Below are positions 22,236 through 32,851 of a DNA stretch of 64,000 nt, piece by piece; the stretch's first letter is position 1; every line of letters starts with the position of its first letter. Source of the DNA: Stachybotrys elegans (lineage: Eukaryota; Ascomycota; Sordariomycetes; Hypocreales; Stachybotryaceae); assembly GCA_020746835.1 (NCBI GenBank), contig JAGPNK010000010.1, positions 1,488,001-1,552,000 on the forward strand, read 5' to 3'. Below the pieces are notes generated by a model. It ran no database searches. It saw only the letters and a program-made list of their open reading frames with translations, and was not told the DNA's origin. The position numbers were made by a program, and so were the translations under genes.

Positions 22236-23233
22236 GATGGATACTGTAAAGAGAAGCGGGGAGCCGTCTAAACAGTTCGGACCAGTAATTTCTTGTGCAC
22301 AAAACGGCTAGTTGGATGCGAATTGGTTTTATCGATTCTTCTGGTCAGCCGCTGTAAGTTGCTTGCTGTCGCAACTACTCCCGCCTTTAACAATTGGTAT
22401 CAGGCATCAAAGGATGTTCTATGAGGGCATATCACCCCTATTTGTATCTAGGCGGTGCTGGAGGTCCCACATGCCCATATTGAAATGTCCGCCCCTGGTT
22501 GAAGCCAATTGCCCCGCCAACAGGGACAGAAGCTCGCATTTCTCGCATTTCCTACCTTCAGCAGGCCGTAGGATTTGGATTTGATTGGGGCTCATACAGC
22601 CCCCCATTATGCGAGTGGTTGGTAACGTCTTCTTTGGGTTTAGTTGGAGGTCCCAGCATCCTTCGACTAACATCAAGATATTCTTGAAAAATCGCAAGCC
22701 GCTACAGCCCAAGACTATATGGAGAGGTTGTCCAAAGTAGAACACAGCTTGAAGCAAGTCAGACTAGACTCAGAAGTCCAAAGAGAAACGTGGTGGATTT
22801 AATACCCTTTTTGGTGTTTATTGAGATTCATGACGAATATCAAGTTCAAAGTAAATATTTCGGTAGCCTGATGCTGGTTGTCATCATTCTCATGACCATC
22901 AGAAATGATAACGAATCAAAGATTAAGTCCTTGCAATCCATAATGAAGCAGCAAAGTTGAACCCAAATTTGTCTTAGATCTCTAACTCGTGGACTCTTTA
23001 CAGCATCAGGAACCGGGGCTATTCGGGCCAAGCACAAGACACGTATCCCTCGAGATTGGAAAACCAGTATTTTGAATCACGCAGAAGGTCTGTTGATAAT
23101 TAAGGTACTGTTCTATTCTTTATCAGCACTCGCTCCGCTGATCTCTCTGAGGAGATACCGAAATAGCCCGTCTATCCCAGGAACAGCCACTATCATTCTA
23201 TCTAAAACGTATCAGACGTCCACCGTCGGCACT
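22236..23233. other. intergenic, AT-rich
   Basis: 1 kb of AT-richer sequence between two minus-strand genes. Short open frames have no family features. Nothing supported. Confidence 0.5.
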
Positions 23234-24222
23234 TCAAACCTCGGGTCCTCGTGGAAAGTATTTAAAGTCTTCAAACTCGTTCCAGTTCTGACGAATCATG
23301 CTTCGGAAGTCATGATCCTGCAAGATCGGACACATTATCTTATGCCCTTTTTGCTTCCAACCATGAATCTGACAGTCCTGCACACTGTCAATATTGAACC
23401 TGGCTGCCCAAGAAAGGCCCAGCTTACCTTTTTGCAGTAGAAGAAAAAGCCGCACTTGATGCATTTGAACATATCAGGCTTTCGTGCATCACAGCCGTGA
23501 CACCGCCGCATCCCATCATGCTTTACCGAGTAAATCTGCATGTCGTCGCTGAGTTGCAAAATCTCATCTAGACTGCGACGGAAGATCTGTGTCACGGTCA
23601 GTCGTCATTTAGAATTATTCCTTGGAAGGTAGAGGCTTGCCTTGATGACTTTGGCGCTGAAGATGATGATGCCTCGGTCGATGCCAGGATAGCCAACATT
23701 CTCGTTGCGATGGGGATAAGCAATGGCCATGGTATTTCCGGGAGCAAAGTCCAGATCGTTCAGGTGATTCCACTGGGTTTGCGAGTGGGGGAAGACGACG
23801 CCTACTCGGTCTCCCGTCTTGTCCTCGACGATGTACCTCGTGACGTCCACCTGTTCGGCTATGCGGATCGTGGCAAGGAAGCACCAATGCTTGAACGGGG
23901 TATGGTCCGGACTGACGCCTTCATCACCCTCGGGTATGTGAAAGTAATTCGCATCCCATCCCTTGACGTCTGGCAGCTCTCTGAATGACGGGAAGCCGCT
24001 CCTCGTGTCCCGGAGGTTGGCGAAGCCGTTGAAGGGAGCGAGCTGGCTGTCTCGCTGTTCGTACGGAGGGGGTGCCTCTTCCTCGACGTCGCTGTCGCCA
24101 GAGGCTTGCTTCACTTGGGAAACGGCGTCGCCGGGTGGCTGCGCTATGGTGCCATGGCTGCAAGCCTGGCTGGCAATGCTTCGGTCGAGAGCCTCGTAAT
24201 CAGGAGGAGCGTCCTCCCCCAT
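23234..24222 (-). CDS. MYND-type zinc finger protein
   Basis: Three exons on the minus strand (24222-23641, 23586-23428, 23377-23234; 582+159+144 nt) give 294 residues. The N-terminus contains two PPxY motifs (PPDY and PPPY). A middle domain of about 120 residues (FKHWCFLATIRIAEQVDVTRY; VVFPHSQTQW; NTMAIAYPHRNE) is a conserved lead-in found in fungal MYND proteins. The MYND finger is CHGCDARKPDMFKCIKC, then FFYCKKDCQIHGW and KGHKIMC, with all seven Cys and the His in place. MYND fingers bind proline-rich partners, so it is probably an adaptor. The first intron uses a GC donor (AAG|GCAAGC). Its neighbour at 24655 also has PPxY-type motifs. Confidence 0.85.
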
Positions 24223-24654
24223 GGCGTTCCTGAGCCCAAGAGGCCCTACAAAAGATAAAAGAAGAGGTGTAGACAGAGCCGCGAGCCGGTTTTACACGTA
24301 CTCGAGTGGTTGTAGCGGACGCGCGGCTTGAAATGGCGTGGAGCAAGGTATTGAAGGAGCGAAGAAGTGGAGGAACCCAAACAGGAAACTGATTTCTGCT
24401 CATCAAAGTTTGTCGCACTGCATTCCACGCTCCATTGGCCAAAGACCAAACGCAAATTTAAACTGTCACTGCGGGCTTCCTACAAATATTCGTTCACATT
24501 TTGTCATGGATTAAACGAGAAAATTAGGTAGAAATCCGTGTCGAATTCTGGGTTACGGATAATGTTAGACCGACTATGAACATGTAATTCGCCGCACCCA
24601 ACGCCGATCAAAAATTCCCGTTAAATATTTCCGTCAAATACAATTCGCTGTCAT
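24223..24654. other. intergenic
   Basis: 5' region of the MYND gene and 3' flank of the next minus-strand gene. Nothing else seen. Confidence 0.5.
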
Positions 24655-25617
24655 TCAGCTGCGCTTCGAGCTGGGTCCCGGCGATCCATCATCCTCACTC
24701 TTCACCGGAATCAGGACCAGCCAAAGCGTCTCGGCGCCCAACTGAAGCGAGGCACCTGTCTCGCGGAGCTCAAGCCGCTCAAGATAGCCCTCCAGCCCTT
24801 TAAGCTGAGCCTCGGTAGCTTGCGATCCAGACTGGACGCTGTCTAGCCCTCGCTGGGCGACCTGCAGCACAGGCGCACCGATTTGCTGCGACAGCTGCTC
24901 CGAGCTGAGAATCACAGCGTTGAGTCCACGAGCCGACAGCCATTTCTTGTTGGCCGCCTGTGCGTATACCTCGGCGCGCTCCCGAGGCTTCCGGGGCTTG
25001 CTGGCGAGGGCAGCGACGGCGGTTCCGGGCATTGATGCGACATGGACGGCGCCGCCCACCGCCGCGTGGACGGGAAGCCGGATGAGGCCACCGATGACGC
25101 CCGAAACGGCGCCGATAACGTTGCCTTTCTTGGTGTTTGTGGCAATGTTGGAGCCTACATCCTTTGCGTGATTGCCCAGGCCCTTGAAGAAGCTGGTCGT
25201 GTTTCCGCCAAGCTGCTTACCGACGTCGGCGGCATGGCTGATGGCACGGTCGGAAACAGTCGCAGTGAGAAAACCGGTAAGCGTCTTGACAAAGGAGGTC
25301 CAGGATTCCTCGGTGATTCCATAGGAGAGAAGCTTGGGCGCATATGCGGGCAGGAAAGGTGCGGTAGGAGAGGGGCTTGTCTGCGGGAGGGCGATGCATC
25401 TGGCGCTCTCTGGATGGCTGGTAAGTTCGTAGGGTGGGAGAGGTGCGTCGGTCGGAAAATCGAAGGGTGAATCAATTGTGGGAACGGATGATGACTTGGG
25501 CTGGCTGGAGGCAGCTTGTGCTTGTGAGGATGACGATGCTTGTTGGGAATCGTAGGATGGAGGGGCCTCGCCCTGGTCGGGGGCCGCATATTGCTGTGCT
25601 TCTTTGGCAGAACCCAT
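24655..25617 (-). CDS. conserved fungal protein of unknown function with PPSY/LPPY motifs
   Basis: Single-exon gene of 320 residues. I recognise the sequence pattern as a common ascomycete protein without a known role: SPFDFPTDAPLPPYEL, APFLPAYAPKLLSYGITEESW, then TVSDRAISHAADVGKQ, a glycine/alanine-rich stretch GAVSGVIGGLIRLPVHAAVGG, and KPRKPRERAEVYAQAANKKW. The N-terminus is Gln/Ser-rich and carries PPSY and LPPY, possible ligands for WW domains of Rsp5-type ubiquitin ligases. The glycine-rich middle part may sit on or in a membrane, as it is amphipathic rather than clearly transmembrane. Confidence 0.8.
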   Translation of the reverse strand: MGSAKEAQQYAAPDQGEAPPSYDSQQASSSSQAQAASSQPKSSSVPTIDSPFDFPTDAPLPPYELTSHPESARCIALPQTSPSPTAPFLPAYAPKLLSYGITEESWTSFVKTLTGFLTATVSDRAISHAADVGKQLGGNTTSFFKGLGNHAKDVGSNIATNTKKGNVIGAVSGVIGGLIRLPVHAAVGGAVHVASMPGTAVAALASKPRKPRERAEVYAQAANKKWLSARGLNAVILSSEQLSQQIGAPVLQVAQRGLDSVQSGSQATEAQLKGLEGYLERLELRETGASLQLGAETLWLVLIPVKSEDDGSPGPSSKRS

Positions 25618-26036
25618 GATTCAGTTTATTGGTATCAAGGGACAAGATAAATGGACTTTTGCAATTATGTGAAGAAAGATATTGCCTGTTGGAGAGGCAA
25701 AGTTAATGCCAAAGAGGCGGACGCCCTCCCGTTATTTATCAACGGCATCGTTGCTCGCACTCGCTTATGGTGGCATCCTTCACTAGCCCTTTTGAGTATG
25801 CGATTCGAGCCCGAGGAACGGATGCGAGATCAGCTGCCGAGAGCCGTGTCCAGCCTCGATCCATGGTGCCGTTGCGCCAGCCAAAGCTTAGCTCTGGGGC
25901 ATGTGGAGGAGGAATCGTGGCTCAGCGCTGCCGTTCTGCCGTGCTGATTAGATTCACTGGTTCAGCACCCCGAGGATGGGTTCTGATTATTTCTTATTTA
26001 TTTTATTTATTGCATTTGCATTGTCGCTATCATCAA
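25618..26036. other. intergenic
   Basis: No supported gene. Open frames on the plus strand have no features. Confidence 0.5.
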
Positions 26037-27278
26037 TCATTCCACATCCCGCAGCAGAGGCCCAACTTTGTACGGCGCTACAGGCGTCAGCTCCAGCCTT
26101 GCGGGTAGCTTGTCCTGGTTCCAGTAGATGGTGCCGTGGCGCAGCCAGTATGCAAACGTCCCTGGGACAATGTCAGATCCCACGTTGGCCCTCCACAGCG
26201 AGCTCAGCGTCTGGCCCAAGACGCGGATGATGAGTCCTGTCGCCAGTTTGAAGCCGAAGCTGCGCTGCAGACAGGCCTGTACAATCTCGCGTGCCTGCTT
26301 CTGATCTGCGTTCTCCGCCTCGCCATCTGCTGGGAGGGGCAGCGACATGAGCTCAAACTGGCGCGGCCCGTCCCACAATGTCATGTCGTTGATGAGCTGC
26401 GAATATTCCATGTATTCCATGGCGAAGATGTGGTCTACCACGTACTGCGGCCCGTTCCACTCATCCTCATCGTCCACGAGCCCCATGACGAGCGAGATGG
26501 CCTGGCCCTGGACAATGTAGTCGGCCAACAGCTTCGCTACTTCCTTGGGTCCATAGACCACGCCGCCCTCCTCGAAAGTATGCTCAGCCCCGGTGGGAAT
26601 CATTGGTACGCTCTTGATTAGAGGATGCGCGTGCATGCCCTCGGTGCTGGTCTTGCCACCGTCCTCCGCCCACATAGCCAGCAGCAGCTTGTGGGCGCGG
26701 AGGAACAGCGGATTGTCACGTTTGGATGCGAGGAAGTAGTTTGTCAAGCAGCGACCCTCGGCGCCGCCCATGTTATACGTGACGATCTCGTAGGGCGAGG
26801 CGGGGTTGGCAATCGTTTCGTTCCATAGACGGTCCAGATCGCCAATCTGTATCATGCCCACATCGGAATATACGCCGCCGTAGCGGAGGAGCAGCGGTAG
26901 TCGCACTAGGTCCGAGGTGTGCTGCGCGGCGTACAGGCCCGACACGGTGCCCTCGGCGAAGGCGCGGGGAAAGTTGGCTCTGTCGTCAACGTCGAGGAAG
27001 CGGTCGACATTGCACGGCGAGTCGGGCAGGCGGTCCAGCACACGGATGACCCAGCCCAGCTTGGAGAGACGGCGGTGCCAGGCACGGACGGTTCGCTGGC
27101 CGTAGGGGTGCATCTGGCTCCATCCTGTAACCCAGAAGAACCAGATGTTCTTTTCGTCTGTCACAGGTGCGGGGTTCATGATAACTTGATCAATCTCTTG
27201 GTCCGGTCGGAGATCCAGAAGATGCTCCGGAATGGCGTGTACGCCAGGCGGCATGGTGAAGCGAGCATCGAATTCCAT
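26037..27278 (-). CDS. glycosyltransferase, capsular-polysaccharide-synthesis type
   Basis: Single exon of 413 residues from the first in-frame ATG (27278); the frame is open further upstream but without ATG. Matches the fungal capsular polysaccharide synthesis family (Caps_synth, GT32-like): KNIWFFWVTGWSQMHPYGQRT, AWHRRLSKLGWVIRVLDRLP, AAQHTSDLVRLPLLLRYGGVY followed by the acidic metal-binding SDVG (a DXD-like site), and a middle part ending in NDMTLWDGPRQFE. No signal peptide is evident from the chosen start. The sugar donor and acceptor are unknown; such proteins are thought to make surface or cell-wall glycans. Confidence 0.82.
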   Translation of the reverse strand: MEFDARFTMPPGVHAIPEHLLDLRPDQEIDQVIMNPAPVTDEKNIWFFWVTGWSQMHPYGQRTVRAWHRRLSKLGWVIRVLDRLPDSPCNVDRFLDVDDRANFPRAFAEGTVSGLYAAQHTSDLVRLPLLLRYGGVYSDVGMIQIGDLDRLWNETIANPASPYEIVTYNMGGAEGRCLTNYFLASKRDNPLFLRAHKLLLAMWAEDGGKTSTEGMHAHPLIKSVPMIPTGAEHTFEEGGVVYGPKEVAKLLADYIVQGQAISLVMGLVDDEDEWNGPQYVVDHIFAMEYMEYSQLINDMTLWDGPRQFELMSLPLPADGEAENADQKQAREIVQACLQRSFGFKLATGLIIRVLGQTLSSLWRANVGSDIVPGTFAYWLRHGTIYWNQDKLPARLELTPVAPYKVGPLLRDVE

Positions 27279-27850
27279 TTTCTCGTGTTCTGGAAAAGAG
27301 GCGATGGTGTTGCGTTGCGAGGGAATGGTGAAGGAGGTTAATGAGGATGCCAACTTTAGGTCGTGATGAGAAGCAAACTGCTGCCGATGGGCGAGGTTCT
27401 GGCCTGGCAATGACAATGCAGGATAATGCCATATTTATGGGTTGTCCCCCCTCGGAATCCTGCCATGCTGCAGCTGCCAGACGCGATGTGGACCTTTGAA
27501 GGAGGCACGATGAGTAAAAATGATTCATCGTGACCCCTGTTTGATCACCGTTGGGGAGCCATGCCAAGCACAAACAACCGAAGTACCTTCGTAGAATGTT
27601 GGCGACTTTACCTCTACAGGGCGCTTCAAGGTACCAATTGGAAATAATTCTATGCCTCTCACCTGTTTTCGTTTGTTGCTTGCCAAAAATTTATTTTGCA
27701 TCGCTCATGGAGGAGTATAGGGTAACCCTACCACTATCGCTCTTATCGGCCGATGTTTAACCTGCTCGCCATCGTCATCTTCCTCGTCGAAATAATTGCC
27801 CATCCTCAAGATTTGTTGCCCTGACGCGCGCAGAGCCCGCAATCGCTACA
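27279..27850. other. divergent intergenic region
   Basis: Promoters of the glycosyltransferase (minus) and the COX23-like gene (plus). Nothing else seen. Confidence 0.5.
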
Positions 27851-28296
27851 ATGGCCTCAGAACCCCAGGACCCGAGCTCGAAGCCCAAAACGCAGCCGTG
27901 GGACGACGATACCAAGCAGAAATTCCAGTCGTACGCCGCCTTGCCCTTGTCCCGGCACAAGCTGGTACTGACCAATCCGTGCAGAAAGTCCAAGAGCGAG
28001 TATTTCGATCCGTGTCAAGAAGCCGCCCGCCGAAGCTACAAGTGCCTGTACCGAAACAACGGCGACAAGAAGATGTGCGGAGAGTACTTTCAGTGCGTCC
28101 GCCTACCCCTCTGCGACCGAGCATGATGCGCCGACACGAGCTGTGCGTCAAGCCACTGCTAACACATTCCGATCAGGGCATACAGAGACTGCAAACAAGC
28201 TTGGGTACGTGGATCTACCGTTCTTACTGTCGCATGCGCTGACTAGATGGGGGGCAGACCGAGAAACGCAAGAAGGAGGGCCGGACGCTGTGGTAA
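27851..28296 (+). CDS. COX23: COX23-like twin CX9C protein of the mitochondrial intermembrane space
   Basis: Three exons (27851-28092, 28177-28204, 28258-28296) make 102 residues; the middle exon is only 28 nt. The protein has the twin CX9C (CHCH) fold: CQEAARRSYKC and CGEYFQAYRDC, with the conserved spacer LYRNNGDKKM and the tail KQAWTEKRKKEGRTLW. This pattern is diagnostic of COX23, which helps assembly of cytochrome c oxidase and is imported through the Mia40 pathway. Without splicing, the second CX9C is lost, so the intron model is well supported. Confidence 0.9.
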
Positions 28297-28799
28297 ACTG
28301 GCCAAGATGGCCTCGCTGCTGCCCGTGACGCAGATAGATGAGACGAACCGGCCTCGACGATTATAGGCGACTCTCGACGAGAGATATACGAAGCTGGGAA
28401 TACCACGATGGAGTGCACATGGGGAACAGCGTGCTGTACATTGTATTATACTGTAGAAAAACCCATGGCTGGATTATCAGACTGGCCAACTGTATTGGGT
28501 ATTTGAACTGGATTTAGCCTTGCATCTCCTATGAACACAATCACCGTTAAACTGGACCTATCTCTTCAACTATGCGCTTTCGTTCGCTGTGATTGTCTCT
28601 TCTCCCTCTCAACTGGAAGCGCCACAACTGACGCCCCACGTATGGCTGGAGCTCAGCTACATACAGCTTCTGCCCGCGCCACAGCAGCTCCCCCACCAAG
28701 CGAATCTTACTTCACACTTTGCCCCTCCACACACTGAGCCTCACCCAAGGACCAAAACCGTGGCTAGCCCGACGCCCACCCGGCGACTGCGACTTCGAC
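28297..28799. other. intergenic
   Basis: Between COX23 and MDM20, same strand. The MDM20 frame is open upstream of its ATG but without another ATG. No other gene seen. Confidence 0.5.
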
Positions 28800-31700
28800 A
28801 TGACTCACTGGGACCCGTATCTCAAAAATGGAGTCGACATGCAGCTCCAGACCGCGTTTGAGGAGCGCAACTGGCCTGTCGTGGCGCGCCTGGCCGAGAG
28901 ACGCGCCCGTACCTTGAATGACCAGTACTACGAGGTCCGTCGGTCGCTCCCCCGCCTCCCAGCCGAGGCGACCTGTTCTGACAGCCGCTCCAGGTCCTCA
29001 AAATCTGTGCTCAGAGCCAGCTCGATGACCCCCAGCAAAAGTACGCTGCGGTGGAAGCCGTGGAACAGTACATCAAGGATGGCACCGTCATCAAGGACCG
29101 CTATGCCCTCCACCTCCTCGAATACGCCACCTGGAATCTGACTGCTGACACCGACTATTTCGAGAGAATGCTGGGTCCTCTAAGGGTACGAGCCGTCAAG
29201 GCCGCCCCCAAGGACAGGACTAGCGCCATGTTCTGTCTCGAGGAGTGTATTTTGCGTTGGGATCTCAACAGTGCCCAGCAGGTACGGGCACAAGTTCGTC
29301 ATCAAATCGCCATGCCCGCTGACCTTTCAGATTGCCGCCATCCTAGACAGATCATTTTCCCAGGAGCGGGTGTTTATGTTTTGGAATATCGTCATCACCC
29401 ATCTCTTGGCAGTACGTTTCGCGAGAACCGTCCCGAGCATGGACTAAAATTCGGTAGATGAGCCCTCAAGCCCCGCCCGAAAAGAAAAAGCTCTATGGCA
29501 CACTCGCCCTGAAGCAGATAGAGCGAGCGGCCCAGTTAACAGAACAGGTACGCACAAGCAAGGCCTCACACACAGATCTTGCGCTGACAACACGCCGCAG
29601 ACACACGGGGAAAAGCTGGACGCGGTGGCCAAGGTCACTACTCGGAGCATCCAGACCGAAGACGAAATCTACCTCTTGCATGATATTGTTGAGAAACACG
29701 GCACACCTGCCGATCTGGAAAAGCTAATGACTAGCTCCATCTTCTCACCTCTTGCACAGCTGCGTCTCGGGCGAAAGGGTCTCTTGCTGCGTGTAGCATC
29801 ACGGCTGCAGAAGGAGAAGAAGTGGGAAGAGCTCTACAACATATTCAAGGACTGCATGAAGCAAAAGGACGAAAATGGCGAACCGTCCCTGCTTGTCTAC
29901 GACGTGGCAATGTGGAAGTTTTTAATCACAGCAGCCCAGCACAGGATGGCTGTTGATCCTGAGTAGGTGAATACGCATCGTCAGCTCACATCTGCTGACA
30001 TTCATCTAGTGTCAGAAAGACAGTGAAGGACATTATCGACGACGCTGTCAAGTCCAAGTTTATCAGGGGCATCTACCAGACCAATCTCCGGATGGCTCAA
30101 GTATCCTGCGCCTTCAACCTTTCTGCGGACGACGGCAACGACCTTGTAGACGGAAAAGTCACTTCGAACCGCATGCGCGTACTTCTGGATACGATCAGAG
30201 ACGCAGGCCACCTTCCTTCATGCTTCAATGATATTAAGGAGTTTTTGGAGCAGCTGGACCCCCCCGCGATGGCTTACGCTGCGTATGACTACGTCCCGAG
30301 CCTTGTGCCGGAGGCAAAGCATGATGCTTATGCAGTAATGATGCGGTTGTTATCTTTGAAGATGGCCTACTTCATCTCCTCGTGCCCCTCAATTTATACT
30401 CCCATCGCACGAGCAGAGCCCAAGTTCAAGTGCGCAGTCTGCGATGCTGAGATATCCTCGCCGTCGTGCAACGAGTGTCTGCAGAAGATCCAAGCAAAAG
30501 CGTTGGAGCTTCACAGCGAGATTCGAAGCAACCCCCAGAGCAGCCTCCTCCGACAAGCAGAGACCCTGTCATCTTGTGCGCTAGTGATGGCTTTTTGCAG
30601 CATTCGACTTTCGGCTTTGGAGAGGAAGTCAGTCTACTCGGCTCCGGCTCCTGGGAATACCCGTCATATCCTACGTGCCCTCCTCATTCTGGAGCAGCAA
30701 GCCGCTTCGTCGCCCAAGGATAGCGTTGTTTGCCTCTATCTGGCACAACTTCATTCTCTCTTCGCTTCAGGGAGACGGGCACGGCAGCACTGGGACACTC
30801 TTGGCGTCAAGCGTGCCATTGTCGACTCTATGGCGCCTCACTTTTTCGATCGTGCTAGCCATCTGGCTCCGGCTCTCCTCCTTGCATCCGAAGACAAGGG
30901 GCGAGAGCTCACGTTCTCCATACAGTCGGCTTATGGATCTCTGATGATGCCCATGCCGAAGAAGCTCATCGAGGCGTTTGAGTCTGCCAGCTACATGAGT
31001 ATCCTGAGCATGCCGCCCTACATTGCGAACCTGCGCCACGGATGCACGAGGGCTTTGACTCTGGCCGAGGAAGCTCGTAGTGGAAGGCTGATCGGGTCAC
31101 AACTCAGGACGTTCCATCACGATTTGCGCCACAGTACGTTAGGCCTTCAATGCCGCCGCCGATAAGCTAACAAAGGGTGCAGAAATCATCACAGACGAGC
31201 TGGAATTGCCTGTCGCTGCTGATTATGGAATTTTCCCAGCGTGGGACTGCAGCTCAGCCCCCCAGACATACACCCTCTACAGACCGGGCCCTCCTTTATC
31301 AGTCAGACTCACTTACCATCACTCCCCTTTCATGCTTCAACTAATTGACTGTAGGCTTGCCGCGTGCGCCTGTCTGTGCTGACTGAAGCTTTCCATCATG
31401 CCATGACGTTCAAGCCAGATGTCAATTACAAGGGCTTGCCAGTAGCTACCGGAGCAGACCAAACGTACCTGATCGAAACACTAACGCGAATCCACAATTC
31501 CATGAACAAGTTCCTCCCCAGCGCGAGGGATGTCTGCACGCCGTCCGAGATGATTTACTTTGAAGTCGTCAGCCTGGTGAGCCTGATTATACCCCTATGC
31601 ACAGGTCCAGAGCGGTCCAAGGGTCTGTTGAAGGTGCTTGAACCATTGGCAGAGGCTGCGGAAGCTGGCCTCGCGACGCTGAACGACACCCTGCCGACCC

Positions 31701-32113
31701 TCGACTCAGCCGATGTCTCTTCTCTCGTCGCCGGTTTCCGGTCCCTCAACCAACTCATCCTCCTCAAGGACACGGCGACGGCCCTTTGCATCGCCTCGAA
31801 GTGGATCCTCAGCTTCAGCGAGCGCAAGACGGAGCGCGACGCATCGGGGCGAAATCTCTTCTCGCAGGCCGTCCTCGCGCGGGTCAAGCAGATGCTGCTC
31901 AAGGGCGACGAGTCGCTCAAGGAGGCCAAGGCATGGATGCTCAAGCTCCACTGCGAGGTGGCGGCCAAGCCCGGCTTCAATAAGCGCTTCCAACAGTGGG
32001 TGTTTGAGGATGCCGAGGAGCTCAAGACGTTTGTGGGCGATGAGGCGACGAATAGGCTGCTGGATAGTGTAAAGCACAATCTGGAGGCGTGGCAGCAGAC
32101 AAAGTGGGATTAG
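28800..32113 (+). CDS. MDM20: NatB N-acetyltransferase non-catalytic subunit (MDM20/NAA25)
   Basis: Auxiliary subunit of the NatB complex, which acetylates N-termini starting Met-Asp/Glu/Asn/Gln on the ribosome. Eight exons (28800-28934, 28994-29281, 29331-29411, 29458-29547, 29601-29962, 30010-31133, 31183-31301, 31355-32113) sum to 2958 nt and 985 residues, in the usual range. The N-terminus shows TPR-like helices (FEERNWPVVARLAERRART; KICAQSQLDD). Family landmarks include EDEIYLLHDIVEKHG, KDIIDDAVKSKFIRGIYQTNLRMAQ, a mid-protein Cys motif CAVCDAE with CNECLQKI, and the C-terminal QVFEDAEEL-type tail. All junctions keep phase. Assignment rests on overall pattern rather than a single catalytic motif. 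Confidence 0.85.
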
Positions 32114-32851
32114 AGTGATTGCCAGGGAAGGGTTTCTTTCTCAAACAAAAAAGAAGAAGAAATCAGGGAAAACTGGGCGTGTGTTATGTCAAAGGTATAG
32201 AGGGCGCGCCCCAGAGCTTGCTTTTAAGCTCTGTATAGAAATGCTTTCTACTCCTGCTCATGTCTCATCTGGCCTCTGCTTCGTCATTGCTAACCACAGG
32301 CCTGATATCGTCCATTTACTCTGTCTTTTGCCTTGACCTCGACCCCGCGCAGCAACTCGGCGCTTTCCAGACTCCCACCGCCCTCTCTCACCATCTTCCA
32401 CCCGTCATAGCGTTGCAGCCAAGCCAATACAACCATGTCGACCCCCGGCCCCAACCCATGGCCTCGCCGTCTTGAGAGCTACTCCAAATGGCTAGGTCCC
32501 GTCTGTTATCGCTGCACGACAAACTCCACCCCGGCCGCGATCGCGACGCTGAGCTTCCTATTGCGTGCGTGTGGCGAGGGCGACCCCGCGATATCACATC
32601 GGCTGTTTGTTCAATTGGTAGGGGTAGAGGAATGACGAGCTTGTCTGTGTTTTTTGTTTGCTACCCCGCTGCAGGCTTGCGGGAAGTGCATGCGGAGAAG
32701 AGGAGGAGGGAAATGCTTGGCTGCCCGACCGCCTTGTCAGTGTAACTCGGATGGTATAAGAAATGGTATGCGCCCCCAATTGCATTCCCTTCCCACACTT
32801 CAATTGACGGTACAAGCGCTGCCATCATCGTGGTGTTGAAGGCTGCCTACC
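32114..32851. other. intergenic, carboxypeptidase promoter; possible short Cys-rich frame
   Basis: Holds a TATA-like TATAAG at 32755-32760, 97 nt before the carboxypeptidase ATG. A short two-exon Cys-rich frame can be drawn at 32435-32839 (see findings), but it ends 12 nt before the next gene and overlaps its TATA element, so it is not listed as a gene. Confidence 0.5.
32755..32760 (+). promoter_or_regulatory. TATA-like element of the M14 carboxypeptidase gene
   Basis: TATAAG 97 nt before the ATG at 32852. Confidence 0.35.

Noticed and set aside
32435..32839. Short Cys-rich gene
   Set aside because: Kept only as a finding. It overlaps the TATA-like element of the next gene and leaves 12 nt to its ATG.
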